From positions 3,902,501-3,966,500 of the forward strand of contig NZ_VSRN01000001.1 in the NCBI RefSeq assembly GCF_008369915.1: a DNA stretch of 64,000 nucleotides, in the 5' to 3' direction. Numbering within the stretch: the stretch's first letter is position 1; each line of letters begins with the position of its first letter. Made by a program: the position numbers and the translations under genes. Below the pieces are notes generated by a model. The model saw only the letters and a list, made by a program, of their open reading frames with translations, was not told the origin of the DNA and did not search any database. Origin of the DNA: Dyadobacter sp. UC 10 (GTDB lineage Bacteria > Bacteroidota > Bacteroidia > Cytophagales > Spirosomataceae). Positions 1 through 9,321 of the stretch are shown one piece after another.

Positions 1-576
1 ATCCAGTGAGGCGATCTCCGTAGCATCCGCAGCTTTTTTTACAATCTCATTTAATATGATCCTCGACTTCCTGTCCAATTTTTTTAGATCGTTTGTTACG
101 AAATGGAAATTATGCAAGTCTGGTCTTTCTTCCCATTCAGAAGTTTTAATGCCGCTGGAATCGATAAAGAAGTTGGCGAAAATCTCCTTCTTCCCATGAA
201 TATCCACTTCCTTCATCAAATTTCTTTCCAAAACTGGCCGTGATTTCACGAAGTAAAAGAAGTTTTCACCCGTAAAAATATTAGCGTCCGGAGCTGACCC
301 CAGCCCAAGCAAGCCTGCCATTTCACCAAAACCAGCACCCTGGCCGCTACCGCCTCCGAGGTTAAACACCACGTTTGCTTCGAACTTGTTCGCTTTCTTT
401 ACATAAGTATCCAATGCATATCCGATTCCGAAACCGATCAGCGGTAGCAGCAGGATCATTTTCCAGTTGCGGATAATGGCATCTTTGACAACAATAACTT
501 TTTCAACTACCTCCCTTGGAGACAGTTCATCGTCGGGAATTTGCTGCGGTTGTGCAGGTGCGAGTGTTTGAGACAT
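1..576 (-). CDS. Wzz-type chain-length determinant / polysaccharide co-polymerase, N-terminal part (runs off the window)
   Basis: The first 192 residues are visible and the frame stays open to base 1, so the C-terminal part is missing. Residues 1-35 are cytoplasmic and polar, about 38-55 form the first membrane segment (WKMILLLPLIGFGIGYAL), and a periplasmic domain follows with a Gly-rich stretch (LGGGSGQGAGFGEMAGLLGLG). This is how Wzz/BexC-type proteins begin; they sit in the inner membrane and control length or export of surface polysaccharide. Its ATG overlaps the stop of the SLBB exporter upstream (TAATG, one shared base), which indicates translational coupling and a joint export role. 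The family call is from architecture; a tyrosine-kinase domain beyond the window cannot be excluded. Confidence 0.8.
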   Translation of the reverse strand, partial: MSQTLAPAQPQQIPDDELSPREVVEKVIVVKDAIIRNWKMILLLPLIGFGIGYALDTYVKKANKFEANVVFNLGGGSGQGAGFGEMAGLLGLGSAPDANIFTGENFFYFVKSRPVLERNLMKEVDIHGKKEIFANFFIDSSGIKTSEWEERPDLHNFHFVTNDLKKLDRKSRIILNEIVKKAADATEIASLD

Positions 577-3101
577 TATCTTATTGAGCGAAAAGCCAAT
601 ACTGTTACTATTAATCCCATGACCGAGCTCAGCAAGCCGGTGGCTGTTGAGATTGCCTGTTGCGTGTTCAACGCAGGGGCTGCCCGCACAGGTACAAATA
701 TCTCTGAACCAGGCTGAACTTTCGGGTAAACGTTAAAGAAAAGGAATCTTCTTGTACGGTCCACGTTTCCGTTAGGGTATTTAATATAAGAGCTTTTGCG
801 GAGAGACTGCACTGTAAACCCGCCCGACTGCGAAATGTAATCCGTAAACGACATTCCTTTGCCATATTTAACCGTGGTAGGGTATAGTACAGAACCTGCT
901 ACCTGGACTGTTTCAAGACGCTTCGGAATGCGGATAATATCTCCTTCCTGTACGATCAAATCTTCAAAAGAGCCAGGGTTTTTCAAAATATTCTTAAGAA
1001 CGATACCGATTTTCTCCTCTTTCACATTAGGAACGTCGCCGAGGATTGTGCCTTTTTTAATGCTATTTTCTGTTATTTCAGCCTGTTCATAATCAGTAGG
1101 CTGTTCAAGGTCACGAACAATGGTACGACGTAGTAAGGTTGCACCTTCCGGATAAGCCAACTCTGTGAGTCCGCCTGCTCTTTTAATGATATCACTGATC
1201 TTATCATTTTTATTGACGATCGTGTAAGGTCCTGTCACAAGCACTTCGCCTTCAACAAAAACAGTCTGCTGCTCCACGTAATTAGGCGACTTCCGCACGA
1301 TGATTTGATCAAAAGGCAGCAATCTGAAATTCGTAGCCTTGCTGTTGAGCGAAAGATCCCTGTTCAGGTCAAATTTAAATACTTCTGAAATTTGTGCATT
1401 TGCGGTACCTGCAACCCCATTTCGTTTGCGCCTTACAACTTCCACTTCGGAAGTATAAGCCGATTCGCGAAGGCCACCTGCTTGTACAAGCGCATCTTCC
1501 AGTGTCATTTCAGATGTAAAAGGAAACTTACCCTCATTAACACCAATCTTCGTATTATTCACCTCACCTTCTACGCTTACATAGGCAGATTCAGCCATAT
1601 CAAATTTAGAAGGTACAATCACCTGGTCGAGGCGCGTCAAGATGAGGTCAGGCACCACATTATTGATCAGGTCAACATAATTCATGGAGATATTCTGCAA
1701 TGTCAGATCGTCTCTTGTTCTTAATACATTGATCCGACCAGCAAAAGCGTCCTCCCTTAAACCCTGGGCATTCTCAATTAATTTTTTGAGGGTTGGGCTG
1801 CTGTCGAGTGAAAAATCGCCCGGACGCATCACCGCACCTTCAATCGTTACAATATTTTCATACCTATCTAAAACGGTACCTACATCAATAGAATCCCCTG
1901 TCGCGATTTCAAAATTATCATATTCGCCTTCCGAAACGTCGAGCAGCTTTCTCTCTTTGGAGGTAATCCGCTGAATTTTCAGTCTTGCGCGATACGCCTT
2001 ATCCTGAAAACCACCGGCATATTTGAGCACGTCACCAAGTTTCTCTTCTGTCTTTAACTCATAAATACCCGGACGTTTAACCATACCGGTTATTTCTGCA
2101 CGTTTTAAATAGTAGCCAACGACAATATTATCGTTATCCTGAACCCTTATATCGCCTTCGATTTTACCGTTAACGAGGTAGTCATAGATGTCCATGTGTG
2201 ACACGACCTTTCCATTTCGCACTACACGCACATCGCGGAAAGATCCAATTTCATTGGGGCCGCCCGCCTGATACAGGGCATTGAACGCAGACGAAAGCGA
2301 TGATACTTCATAAGTGCCTGGATTAATAACTTCCCCGGTCACAAAAACCTTCACAGAACGGATATTGCCGAGCGTTACCATCAATTTCGTACGCGCGGTT
2401 TCACCTCCGCTGCCAATCAGCCCAGGTACAAACTTCGCGAACTTGTCGATCAGTATCTTCCGGATCTCTTCTATTGTACGACCGGCAACCTGCACCGGGC
2501 CAACCCTGGGAATTAGGATATTACCGTCTTTGTTAACGACTCCCTCGTAGGTGCTTTCCGCGTAGTTATAGATGTAAATGTTCAATTCATCGCCAGGTCC
2601 GACAACATAGTTGGTTGGCGTAGCAATTTGTAAATCAGGGATTGGATCCAGATTTTTATCTGCGAAAATGGAATAACCGTAGATCTTCTGGCGAAATGCT
2701 TCCTTTTCCTCTTCCTCTGGCGTCAGCGTGGTAGAAGTAGAAGTGTTGACTTTACTCTGATCACTATTCTGTTCGCCGTTTTGTCCGTTCTGGTTCGCAG
2801 GATTTTTGCCCTTTTCGTTTGACTGGCTGTCATTTCCCTGTTGATTTCCAGGTTGTTGTCCATTTTGCTGATTTCCGGATTGGGGGGAATTAGCATTTCC
2901 CGGCGTATTGCCTTGGGTGTTGCCGGTCGTGGTACTTCTTGGTCCGGTCTGCTGCGCATTTCCCTGATTGCCTTGTGTGGCTGGCGCCTGAGTAGCTGGG
3001 GCAGTGGGTGTTACCTGGGAAATTGCGGGCAGAGAAATCAGAAAACTAAGAAAATAAAGAAGTAAGGATTTATAACTTTTAGTCAATCTGAATCTGTTCA
3101 T
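576..3101 (-). CDS. SLBB-domain polysaccharide export protein (Wza-like outer-membrane exporter)
   Basis: Likely forms the outer-membrane channel for capsule or exopolysaccharide. I start it at the ATG at 3101, which gives a clean signal peptide (residues 1-29, ending LPAISQ); the frame is open to 3140 but that adds 13 polar residues. Residues about 32-120 are a low-complexity Gln/Asn/Gly/Thr-rich linker. The Poly_export domain begins near residue 165 (VVGPGDEL), then about six SLBB-type repeats follow, each with a G-x-V-x-x-P/T-like turn and a terminal AGG or similar (for example VFVTGEVINPGTYEV, AEITGMVKRPGIYEL, VFVEGEVLVTGPYTI). The C-terminus is hydrophobic (SSVMGLIVTVLAF). With 841 residues it is over twice the length of E. 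coli Wza, as usual for Bacteroidota forms with extra SLBB repeats. It is followed directly by the Wzz-type gene. Confidence 0.9.
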   Translation of the reverse strand: MNRFRLTKSYKSLLLYFLSFLISLPAISQVTPTAPATQAPATQGNQGNAQQTGPRSTTTGNTQGNTPGNANSPQSGNQQNGQQPGNQQGNDSQSNEKGKNPANQNGQNGEQNSDQSKVNTSTSTTLTPEEEEKEAFRQKIYGYSIFADKNLDPIPDLQIATPTNYVVGPGDELNIYIYNYAESTYEGVVNKDGNILIPRVGPVQVAGRTIEEIRKILIDKFAKFVPGLIGSGGETARTKLMVTLGNIRSVKVFVTGEVINPGTYEVSSLSSAFNALYQAGGPNEIGSFRDVRVVRNGKVVSHMDIYDYLVNGKIEGDIRVQDNDNIVVGYYLKRAEITGMVKRPGIYELKTEEKLGDVLKYAGGFQDKAYRARLKIQRITSKERKLLDVSEGEYDNFEIATGDSIDVGTVLDRYENIVTIEGAVMRPGDFSLDSSPTLKKLIENAQGLREDAFAGRINVLRTRDDLTLQNISMNYVDLINNVVPDLILTRLDQVIVPSKFDMAESAYVSVEGEVNNTKIGVNEGKFPFTSEMTLEDALVQAGGLRESAYTSEVEVVRRKRNGVAGTANAQISEVFKFDLNRDLSLNSKATNFRLLPFDQIIVRKSPNYVEQQTVFVEGEVLVTGPYTIVNKNDKISDIIKRAGGLTELAYPEGATLLRRTIVRDLEQPTDYEQAEITENSIKKGTILGDVPNVKEEKIGIVLKNILKNPGSFEDLIVQEGDIIRIPKRLETVQVAGSVLYPTTVKYGKGMSFTDYISQSGGFTVQSLRKSSYIKYPNGNVDRTRRFLFFNVYPKVQPGSEIFVPVRAAPALNTQQAISTATGLLSSVMGLIVTVLAFRSIR

Positions 3102-3278
3102 ATGAAGAATTATTGTACTATTGAAATGCTGAAAATCCATGAAACCTATCTGTTAGACTAGTATTTTTGATTTTGGGATCCGGGCAGCGTCGTATTTGGA
3201 TGTGTATGTAATAGCAAAGTAAATTAGATTTTTCCTATTTTTAAACAATTTCTATTAATCGGGCTACCGATCTTGGCT

Positions 3279-3304
3279 CAAAGGTATAACAGCCTAACGA
3301 CAAA
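3279..3304 (-). promoter_or_regulatory. Candidate Bacteroidota-type promoter for the SLBB exporter
   Basis: On the minus strand TACCTTTG (3286-3279) matches the Bacteroidota -7 consensus TAnnTTTG exactly. A TTTG (3304-3301) lies upstream, but the 14-base spacing is shorter than the usual 17-23, so the -33 assignment is weak. It sits about 180 bases before the chosen start at 3101. Confidence 0.35.
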
Positions 3305-3368
3305 AAACTGAAATTATTAAAATACAATATTCAAATTCGGAAATAAGACTAAAAGAATAATTATAAAA

Positions 3369-5240
3369 ATGGAAGGTACAAACGTTCAATATGACGAGGA
3401 TAGCATAAGATCCCTGGACTGGAAAGAGCATATAAGATTGAGGCCGGGGATGTATATTGGAAAGTTGGGGGATGGTTCGTCTATTGATGATGGTATTTAT
3501 GTATTAGTGAAGGAAATTGTCGATAATTCGATCGATGAGCATATGATGGGGAATGGAAAAACCATCGAAATCAAGATCTCTGAACATCGGGTGGAAGTAC
3601 GCGATTATGGACGGGGTATTCCGCTCGGAAAGGTTGTGGATTGTGTATCGAAGATCAATACGGGGGGGAAATACGATTCAGGTGCGTTTCAAAAATCGGT
3701 TGGGTTGAATGGAGTAGGTACCAAAGCTGTAAATGCGCTTTCGCATTACTTTAAGGTGCAGTCCTTTCGGGATGGAAAAATGAAGGTCGCTGAGTTCGAG
3801 CAGGGGGGATTGCTGCGCGAATCAAAGGAAGAAACCACAAGCCAGCGAAACGGTACGCACACGCTGTTCGAACCTGACGGCACGATTTTCAAAAATTTTA
3901 AATACATTCCGCAGTACCTGGATAGTATGATATGGAATTACTGCTACCTCAATGCAGGATTGACCATCAATTTTAACGGTGAAAAGTATATATCCCAAAA
4001 CGGACTGCTTGACCTGCTGCGAGGCAAAACCGATGCAGAATCGATCCGCTACCCGATTATTCATTTGAAAGGAGAGGATATTGAGTTTGCGATGACGCAC
4101 GGTAACCAGTATGGAGAGGAATACTACTCATTCGTAAACGGGCAATACACGACGCAGGGCGGAACGCATTTGGTGGCTTTCAGAGAGGCGGTGGTGAAGG
4201 CCGTAAGGGAACATTTCGGAAAGGATTACGCGCCGGAAGATATTCGCTCTTCGATTAGTGCAGCAGTGGCGATCAGGGTTCAGGAACCCGTTTTCGAATC
4301 TCAGACGAAAACAAAACTGGGGTCCAATACAATCACACCCGATCCGAACAGTACAACCGTCCGCACTTTTGTCAATGACTTCGTAAAAGAAAGGCTGGAC
4401 AACTATCTGCATATGCACCCGGAATCGAGGGATGCATTGAAAAAAAGGATTGAACAGTCCGAACGCGAAAGAAAAGAACTGGCTGGTATTAAAAAACTGG
4501 CCAATGACCGCGCCAAAAAAGCCAACCTGCACAATAAGAAATTAAGGGATTGCCGGCTGCATTTGACCGATCTTAAAAACGATTTGCGGTACGAAACTAC
4601 CTTGTTTATCACAGAAGGGGATTCGGCCAGCGGCTCGATCACCAAATCGCGGAACATTCAAACGCAGGCTGTTTTCAGTTTGAGAGGAAAGCCGTTGAAC
4701 TGTTTCGGCCTGACCAAAAAAATCGTTTACGAGAATGAAGAGTTTAACCTGCTTCAACACGCGCTCGATATTGAAAACGGTGTGGAAAACCTTCGCTTCA
4801 ACCGCATCATCATCGCGACCGATGCCGATGTAGACGGAATGCATATCCGTTTGCTGCTAATGACCTTTTTTCTTCAATTTTTTCCCGATTTGGTTAGAAA
4901 CGGGCACTTGTTCGTTTTGGAAACACCACTTTTCAGGGTTCGCAATAAAAAAGAAACGATCTATTGTTACAGCGACGAAGAAAAGCAGCACGCGATCAGC
5001 AAACTAGGCAATAAGCCTGAAATAACGCGGTTCAAAGGTCTGGGAGAAATATCACCCGAGGAGTTCGGGAAATTTATCGGAGAAGATATGCGGATCGAAC
5101 CTGTAATACTTCAGAAGGAAACTTCAATCCAGAAACTGCTGAGCTATTATATGGGCAAAAACACGCCGGAAAGACAACGTTTTATTATAGATAACCTCAA
5201 AATTGAGAAGAACATCGAAGAGCTTGCGCTGGCAGGCTAG
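3369..5240 (+). CDS. parE: DNA topoisomerase IV subunit B (ATPase and TOPRIM subunit)
   Basis: Type IIA topoisomerase ATPase subunit for decatenation and relaxation of DNA. GHKL ATPase: N-box EIVDNSIDE (49-57), DYGRGIP (79-85) and the Gly-rich lid GLNGVGTKA (112-120). Transducer: QTKTKLGS (312-319) holds the QTK-loop lysine. TOPRIM: EGDSASG (416-422) and DADVDG (485-490). At 623 residues it has the short form lacking the GyrB insert, and Bacteroidota ParE is of this size. I prefer ParE to GyrB because of the length and the SIDEHMMG start of the ATPase. No parC lies next to it; pheA follows on the same strand after 139 bp. Confidence 0.9.
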   Translation: MEGTNVQYDEDSIRSLDWKEHIRLRPGMYIGKLGDGSSIDDGIYVLVKEIVDNSIDEHMMGNGKTIEIKISEHRVEVRDYGRGIPLGKVVDCVSKINTGGKYDSGAFQKSVGLNGVGTKAVNALSHYFKVQSFRDGKMKVAEFEQGGLLRESKEETTSQRNGTHTLFEPDGTIFKNFKYIPQYLDSMIWNYCYLNAGLTINFNGEKYISQNGLLDLLRGKTDAESIRYPIIHLKGEDIEFAMTHGNQYGEEYYSFVNGQYTTQGGTHLVAFREAVVKAVREHFGKDYAPEDIRSSISAAVAIRVQEPVFESQTKTKLGSNTITPDPNSTTVRTFVNDFVKERLDNYLHMHPESRDALKKRIEQSERERKELAGIKKLANDRAKKANLHNKKLRDCRLHLTDLKNDLRYETTLFITEGDSASGSITKSRNIQTQAVFSLRGKPLNCFGLTKKIVYENEEFNLLQHALDIENGVENLRFNRIIIATDADVDGMHIRLLLMTFFLQFFPDLVRNGHLFVLETPLFRVRNKKETIYCYSDEEKQHAISKLGNKPEITRFKGLGEISPEEFGKFIGEDMRIEPVILQKETSIQKLLSYYMGKNTPERQRFIIDNLKIEKNIEELALAG

Positions 5241-5379
5241 CACGCCAAAACTCATTGCATTAACCGATTAAGTAACATCAGCAGCGTAAAGTCTTTACAA
5301 TTGTATCTATTGTACAGGCGGCATTCTGGCTGGGCCGCACCGGCCGATATCGCATCCTACCATTTTTACAAACCGATCT

Positions 5380-6453
5380 GTGGAATTACAGAATTTAAGA
5401 GATAGAATTGATACACTCGACGATCAGCTTTTAAACGTTTTGAATGAGCGAATGGAGCTCGTCAGGCAAGTTGGGGAGCTGAAAAGATCGTCGCAATCCA
5501 TTATTTACCGTCCCGAAAGAGAAAAGCAGATCCTGGACAGGCTTGAAAAAAGAAATAACGGGCTCTTGACCCGCCAGGCGATAGACGCTATTTTCTTTGA
5601 GATTTTCGCAGTTTCGCGCAACCTGGAACTACCGGAAAGAGTGTCCTATCTCGGACCTGAGGGAAGTTTTACACACCAGGCAGCCGAAGGCAGGTTTGGC
5701 GCAATGAGCGAATATATGGTCTTGCCAACAATCCATTCGGTTTTCGAAAGTGTAGAAACCGGCCGGGCCAAATATGGGGTGGTACCTATTGAAAATAACC
5801 AGGAGGGTATTGTTATTGAAACGGTTGATTTTCTTCGGGAAAAGAACCTTTCAATTGTCGCGGAAGTGCTGTTGCAAGTGCATTTTACTTTCGCCTCGCA
5901 GTCGGATAGCCTTAAAGACATTAAAAAAATATATTCCAAGGACATTGCATTCCGTCAATGCGGCAAGTTCATTCATGAATACCTGGAAGGTATGAACGTA
6001 GAGCTGATCCCGGTTGAATCTACCTCGAAAGCTGCAAAAATGGCTTCCGAGGAGCCGGATGCGGCGGCGATCTGTTCATCCATTTCAGCCCGTCTGTTCG
6101 GGGTTCCTATTCTTTTTGATAATATCGAGGACAGCGATCAAAACCGGACGCGCTTCCTGATTTTGGCGAAGGATTTTGTAAATATCAAAAGTGAAGAAGA
6201 CAAAACCACCATTATTGCCAATCTTCCCAATACGAACCGGCCAGGTGTTCTTTATGAGTTTTTGAAGGATTTCAATGATAGGGGCATTAATCTGACCAAG
6301 ATTGAAAGCCGGCCGCTCAGAGGCGAAGCAGCATTCCGTACATGGTTTCTGGTAGAATTTTTAGGTCACATGCAGGATCCCCCGGTGCAGGAGATTATGC
6401 ACAAGTACGGCACACATTTAAAGTGGCTTGGAAGTTATATAAAGGTTTCGTAA
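5380..6453 (+). CDS. pheA: Bifunctional chorismate mutase / prephenate dehydratase (P-protein)
   Basis: Converts chorismate to prephenate and then to phenylpyruvate for phenylalanine synthesis. Order: AroQ-type chorismate mutase (1-90, LRDRIDTLDDQLLNVLNERM, YRPEREKQIL), prephenate dehydratase (about 92-270, SYLGPEGSFTHQAA, and the catalytic TRF in NRTRFLIL), and an ACT domain (about 280-355) with the Phe-binding ESRP motif, so feedback inhibition is expected. The usual PxENSxxG motif reads PIENNQEG here, one residue off. The start is GTG at 5380; no ATG gives the full mutase helix. The 139-bp gap before it holds only a small palindrome (GTAAAG-T-CTTTAC at 5286-5298); I see no leader peptide or attenuator. 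Confidence 0.93.
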   Translation: MELQNLRDRIDTLDDQLLNVLNERMELVRQVGELKRSSQSIIYRPEREKQILDRLEKRNNGLLTRQAIDAIFFEIFAVSRNLELPERVSYLGPEGSFTHQAAEGRFGAMSEYMVLPTIHSVFESVETGRAKYGVVPIENNQEGIVIETVDFLREKNLSIVAEVLLQVHFTFASQSDSLKDIKKIYSKDIAFRQCGKFIHEYLEGMNVELIPVESTSKAAKMASEEPDAAAICSSISARLFGVPILFDNIEDSDQNRTRFLILAKDFVNIKSEEDKTTIIANLPNTNRPGVLYEFLKDFNDRGINLTKIESRPLRGEAAFRTWFLVEFLGHMQDPPVQEIMHKYGTHLKWLGSYIKVS

Positions 6454-6466
6454 AACCTACTTTAAC

Positions 6467-6505
6467 GTGCCCCGGTCAGCGTGCCCCGGTCAGCGTGCCC
6501 CGGTA
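6467..6505. repeat. 14-bp tandem repeat, about 2.8 copies, across a stop codon
   Basis: GTGCCCCGGTCAGC occurs at 6467-6480 and 6481-6494, and its first 10 bases again at 6495-6504. It fills the short space between the convergent ends of pheA and the 724-residue gene and supplies the last codons and stop of the latter. The unit is not a multiple of three, so copy number changes shift the frame of that C-terminus. Confidence 0.95.
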
Positions 6506-8650
6506 CAAGGAAGGCCAGTTTCCGTACAGTTCCACATTAGTTTCCGTTCCATCGGGGAGGCGTACTTTCGTAGTCCTGACTGCATTCGGGGACTGAAAGC
6601 TGTCCACAGCGAGTACAACAATCTGTTTTCCTTTTGTAATTGAAGTGATAAAAGGCTGCTTCTGGTCAATGGCCAGGAGCGCCTGCTCTTTTTTAGGGGT
6701 AATCCAGTCCCCATTGAAATTGAACGCCAAGTCCTGGACAGTACCACCAACGATCACGTCCTCAACCTGTTTCGCCATCCAATTCCCAAGCACGTAATAT
6801 TCGGTTGGAAAATCCCAGTACCAGGGGGCACCTTTGCCTTTTGCGTTTCTTCCTACTTCGTTCTCCGGTGTTTTTCCATCGGCTGGATACCATTCGTAGC
6901 CCCAGCCCCAGCCGTCTTTCGAGAGCTTGTATGCATTCGGGTCGCTGCCGGAGGGCGGCCCATCCTGCCATAAATAGTATCCGTCAAAAAGGATCAATGA
7001 AAACAGTGAGAAGCTAAGCGCCTGACTCGCCGGCATCATTTCCAGCTGATTCATGATCAACTCCCCCTTTGGATCGGTAAGGTTGTAGTGCCAGGGGTTA
7101 ATAGGATCCTTGTAAAGCGGCATATACCTGTTCCAGCCGTAAAAGATAAATTTGTTATCCTTCTGATAAGGAATCAGCTGGTTAATCCGCAGCGAATGGA
7201 CTGCTGAAAGCAGCACAAAATTGTTAGGCGAATTGCCCTGCCCGTCCATGGCGAACATGGGCTTGGGATAAACGTCTATCGGCGTAGCAGTGAACGCTTT
7301 CCGAAGACTTTCGCCATTTGGCAATACATCGAAATTCGAGTTATTGGACTTTGGTTCCTGGTAATCTTTGATGAAATCTTTCGGATTAGCGCCGCCGACG
7401 GTATTTATATGCGGATTCGTGTAAGCCCCTCCCCCCCAATAATCCATCAGCCGCATCTCGGGGTGATTTTTACGGATAACATTTGTAAACCAGATCAGCC
7501 GCTGTTTTACCTCGGAAGGGTAGTGCTGGTTCCAGAACTCAAAGTCCAGTGCGTAAACGCCGAATCCGGGCACTCCGGCCAATGTTTCTACCTCTTCTTT
7601 GGTCAGTTTTGCAAACCATTTTTCGTCTTTATCATTGAAATAATTAGGAGTGGCGGTATAATGCAGTTTGTTGGAAGGGTATTCTTTTTCCGTATTGAAC
7701 AGGTATCCGATACCACGCTTGTAGTAGTTGATGGAAGGAACTTCGTCGTTGAGGCGGTATTGTGCCACAATTTTATCTTTGATCGGGTCAAATTCCGGAA
7801 ACTTCGTGTCAAATGTAACATTCAGTCCGCGGGGAGGTGAAAACCATTCCGGGATCTCGATGCGGGTCAATGCGGACTTGGCCTGATTGTCGACTTTACC
7901 TGAGATCCAGATATTTTGCTGACGTACCGAACGGTTTTTTAATGCATTCCACCAATCGTTGTAAGGAGCGTCAATCCATCGGGCGGTAACCGAATACAGA
8001 TACCCTGGCCGCACTTCAATACCGTTTTCCAGGCCATTTACACCAATTCCGTCTATCATCACCACTTTCGTGCGGCCGTCATTATAATTGGCAAAGTCTT
8101 TTAAAAAGAGCTTCCCATCCCTTGAAACCGGGCGAACGTCCAGAAAATTGTCTTTGCTACCATGCCGGATCCACTGGGAAACGTCGGGAATTTCCTCTTT
8201 CAGTTTCTCGTCAAAATGGAAGGACGCGGTCGTTTCGCAGCCAGGCTGTCCGAGGCTGACCACCCTTATTCTTGCTTCTCCGGCATTAAGATCAGCTTTT
8301 TGGATAGTGAGCCAGGTTCCATACCGGTGCGGGAGATCTTTTAATGTCTGCGTTTTCCCGGATTGTGAAATTTCCACATCATAAGGAGCGAGCCCGCCTG
8401 CCTTCGCAGCAAGCTCGAACTGCATCTCGGAACCAATTTGCCGGTAACGCCTGATTGTCAGGTCACAAGCATTTGAAGATGAATCGATTGTAGTAGCGAC
8501 CGGGAACCCTTTTGTGGTTTCGGGATAATACCTGTTTTGGGAAGGGCCGAAGCGGTTCCAGGCCCATAGGCCGGAACCTGCCAGGAATATCAGAATTCCA
8601 GTGGCCCAGATAAGAGATGATTTTGACAAGATTTTGTTTTTACGTACCAC
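6476..8650 (-). CDS. Membrane-anchored protein of unassigned family, possibly glycoside-hydrolase-like
   Basis: I do not recognise this 724-residue protein. It has a short basic N-terminus and one membrane segment (about 14-31, LIWATGILIFLAGSGLWAW), so most of it should face the periplasm. Residues about 55-145 look like a beta-sandwich (DLTIRRYRQIG...), and the rest is rich in Trp, Tyr and Gly with patches such as VYALDFEFWNQHYP, MRLMDYWGGGAY, LFDGYYLWQDG and GWGWGYEWYPADG. Acidic residues at apparent strand ends (ALDFEFW, PMFAMDGQGN) recall a TIM-barrel glycoside hydrolase, but that is only inference. It follows a beta-barrel gene by 10 bp and a lipoprotein gene before that, suggesting a three-gene envelope operon. 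Its last codons and TGA lie inside a 14-bp tandem repeat, so the C-terminal residues TLTGAR are probably recent. Confidence 0.8.
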   Translation of the reverse strand: MVRKNKILSKSSLIWATGILIFLAGSGLWAWNRFGPSQNRYYPETTKGFPVATTIDSSSNACDLTIRRYRQIGSEMQFELAAKAGGLAPYDVEISQSGKTQTLKDLPHRYGTWLTIQKADLNAGEARIRVVSLGQPGCETTASFHFDEKLKEEIPDVSQWIRHGSKDNFLDVRPVSRDGKLFLKDFANYNDGRTKVVMIDGIGVNGLENGIEVRPGYLYSVTARWIDAPYNDWWNALKNRSVRQQNIWISGKVDNQAKSALTRIEIPEWFSPPRGLNVTFDTKFPEFDPIKDKIVAQYRLNDEVPSINYYKRGIGYLFNTEKEYPSNKLHYTATPNYFNDKDEKWFAKLTKEEVETLAGVPGFGVYALDFEFWNQHYPSEVKQRLIWFTNVIRKNHPEMRLMDYWGGGAYTNPHINTVGGANPKDFIKDYQEPKSNNSNFDVLPNGESLRKAFTATPIDVYPKPMFAMDGQGNSPNNFVLLSAVHSLRINQLIPYQKDNKFIFYGWNRYMPLYKDPINPWHYNLTDPKGELIMNQLEMMPASQALSFSLFSLILFDGYYLWQDGPPSGSDPNAYKLSKDGWGWGYEWYPADGKTPENEVGRNAKGKGAPWYWDFPTEYYVLGNWMAKQVEDVIVGGTVQDLAFNFNGDWITPKKEQALLAIDQKQPFITSITKGKQIVVLAVDSFQSPNAVRTTKVRLPDGTETNVELYGNWPSLYRGTLTGAR

Positions 8651-8660
8651 AAGCGATTGG

Positions 8661-9320
8661 TTACCACCAGCGATAGAACAAACCGATCGATCCGTTCACT
8701 GATGAAATTCCTTTTTCAATATAGTCGTGTTTGTAGACAGTACCGTCATATTTTACCCTGACATCCAGCCCAACTGAACCGTCTTTCTTGAAAAGGAATT
8801 TGGAACCAAGTCCTATGCCATATTTAGGAGCAATTTTTTGATGCTGGGACGAAAGGGTTCCGTAATATAGCACATTGTCGAGTATACTGATCCCGCCACT
8901 TAGCTGCGCATAGGGTTGAATAGACGAAGTTTTAGGAAGGAAGTGGTAGTTACCAAAAAGCTCGACAGGATATTGTGATAGCGTACGGGTTTGAACTGCT
9001 GAGATAGTTCCCTGTTCACCTTCATAAAAAGCACGCGGAATACGTTTCTGAAAATAGGTCGAACCGATTTCACCTCCGATCGAAATAGGGGAATTTCTTA
9101 ATACCCATTCGATAGAAATCGATGCATTCCTGAAAGAAGCTTTGTCAATATAAGAGTCGGCAAATGAGCCCAGTGGTACTGCACCCATCAGACGAGCCGT
9201 AGCCAGGTAATGTGTGTACCGCTCAAAAGGAGACGGCAGCGTATAAAGCTTTGGCGCGTCCTGCGCGAAAGCCGGTAAAACACCTGCAAGAAGAAGGGCT
9301 AGTACTATTATTTTTTTCAT
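8661..9320 (-). CDS. Small outer-membrane beta-barrel protein (OmpA/OprF-barrel-like), unknown role
   Basis: The 219-residue product has a clear signal peptide (LALLLAGVLPAFAQ, cleavage after about residue 19). The mature part alternates polar and aromatic residues in strands such as SISIEWVLRNSPISIGGEIGS, VELFGNYHFLPKTSSIQPYA and YGIGLGSKFLF, and ends in GSIGLFYRWW, with an aromatic C-terminus as usual for outer-membrane barrels. Eight or so strands fit the length. Its ATG lies one base after the stop of the preceding lipoprotein gene, and the 724-residue gene follows after 10 bp, so the three are probably co-transcribed. No catalytic motif is seen. Confidence 0.8.
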   Translation of the reverse strand: MKKIIVLALLLAGVLPAFAQDAPKLYTLPSPFERYTHYLATARLMGAVPLGSFADSYIDKASFRNASISIEWVLRNSPISIGGEIGSTYFQKRIPRAFYEGEQGTISAVQTRTLSQYPVELFGNYHFLPKTSSIQPYAQLSGGISILDNVLYYGTLSSQHQKIAPKYGIGLGSKFLFKKDGSVGLDVRVKYDGTVYKHDYIEKGISSVNGSIGLFYRWW

Positions 9321-9321
9321 T

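Noticed and set aside
5241-5379. Phenylalanine attenuator before pheA
   Set aside because: No short frame rich in Phe codons and no alternative stem-loops with a T-run; only a small palindrome is present.
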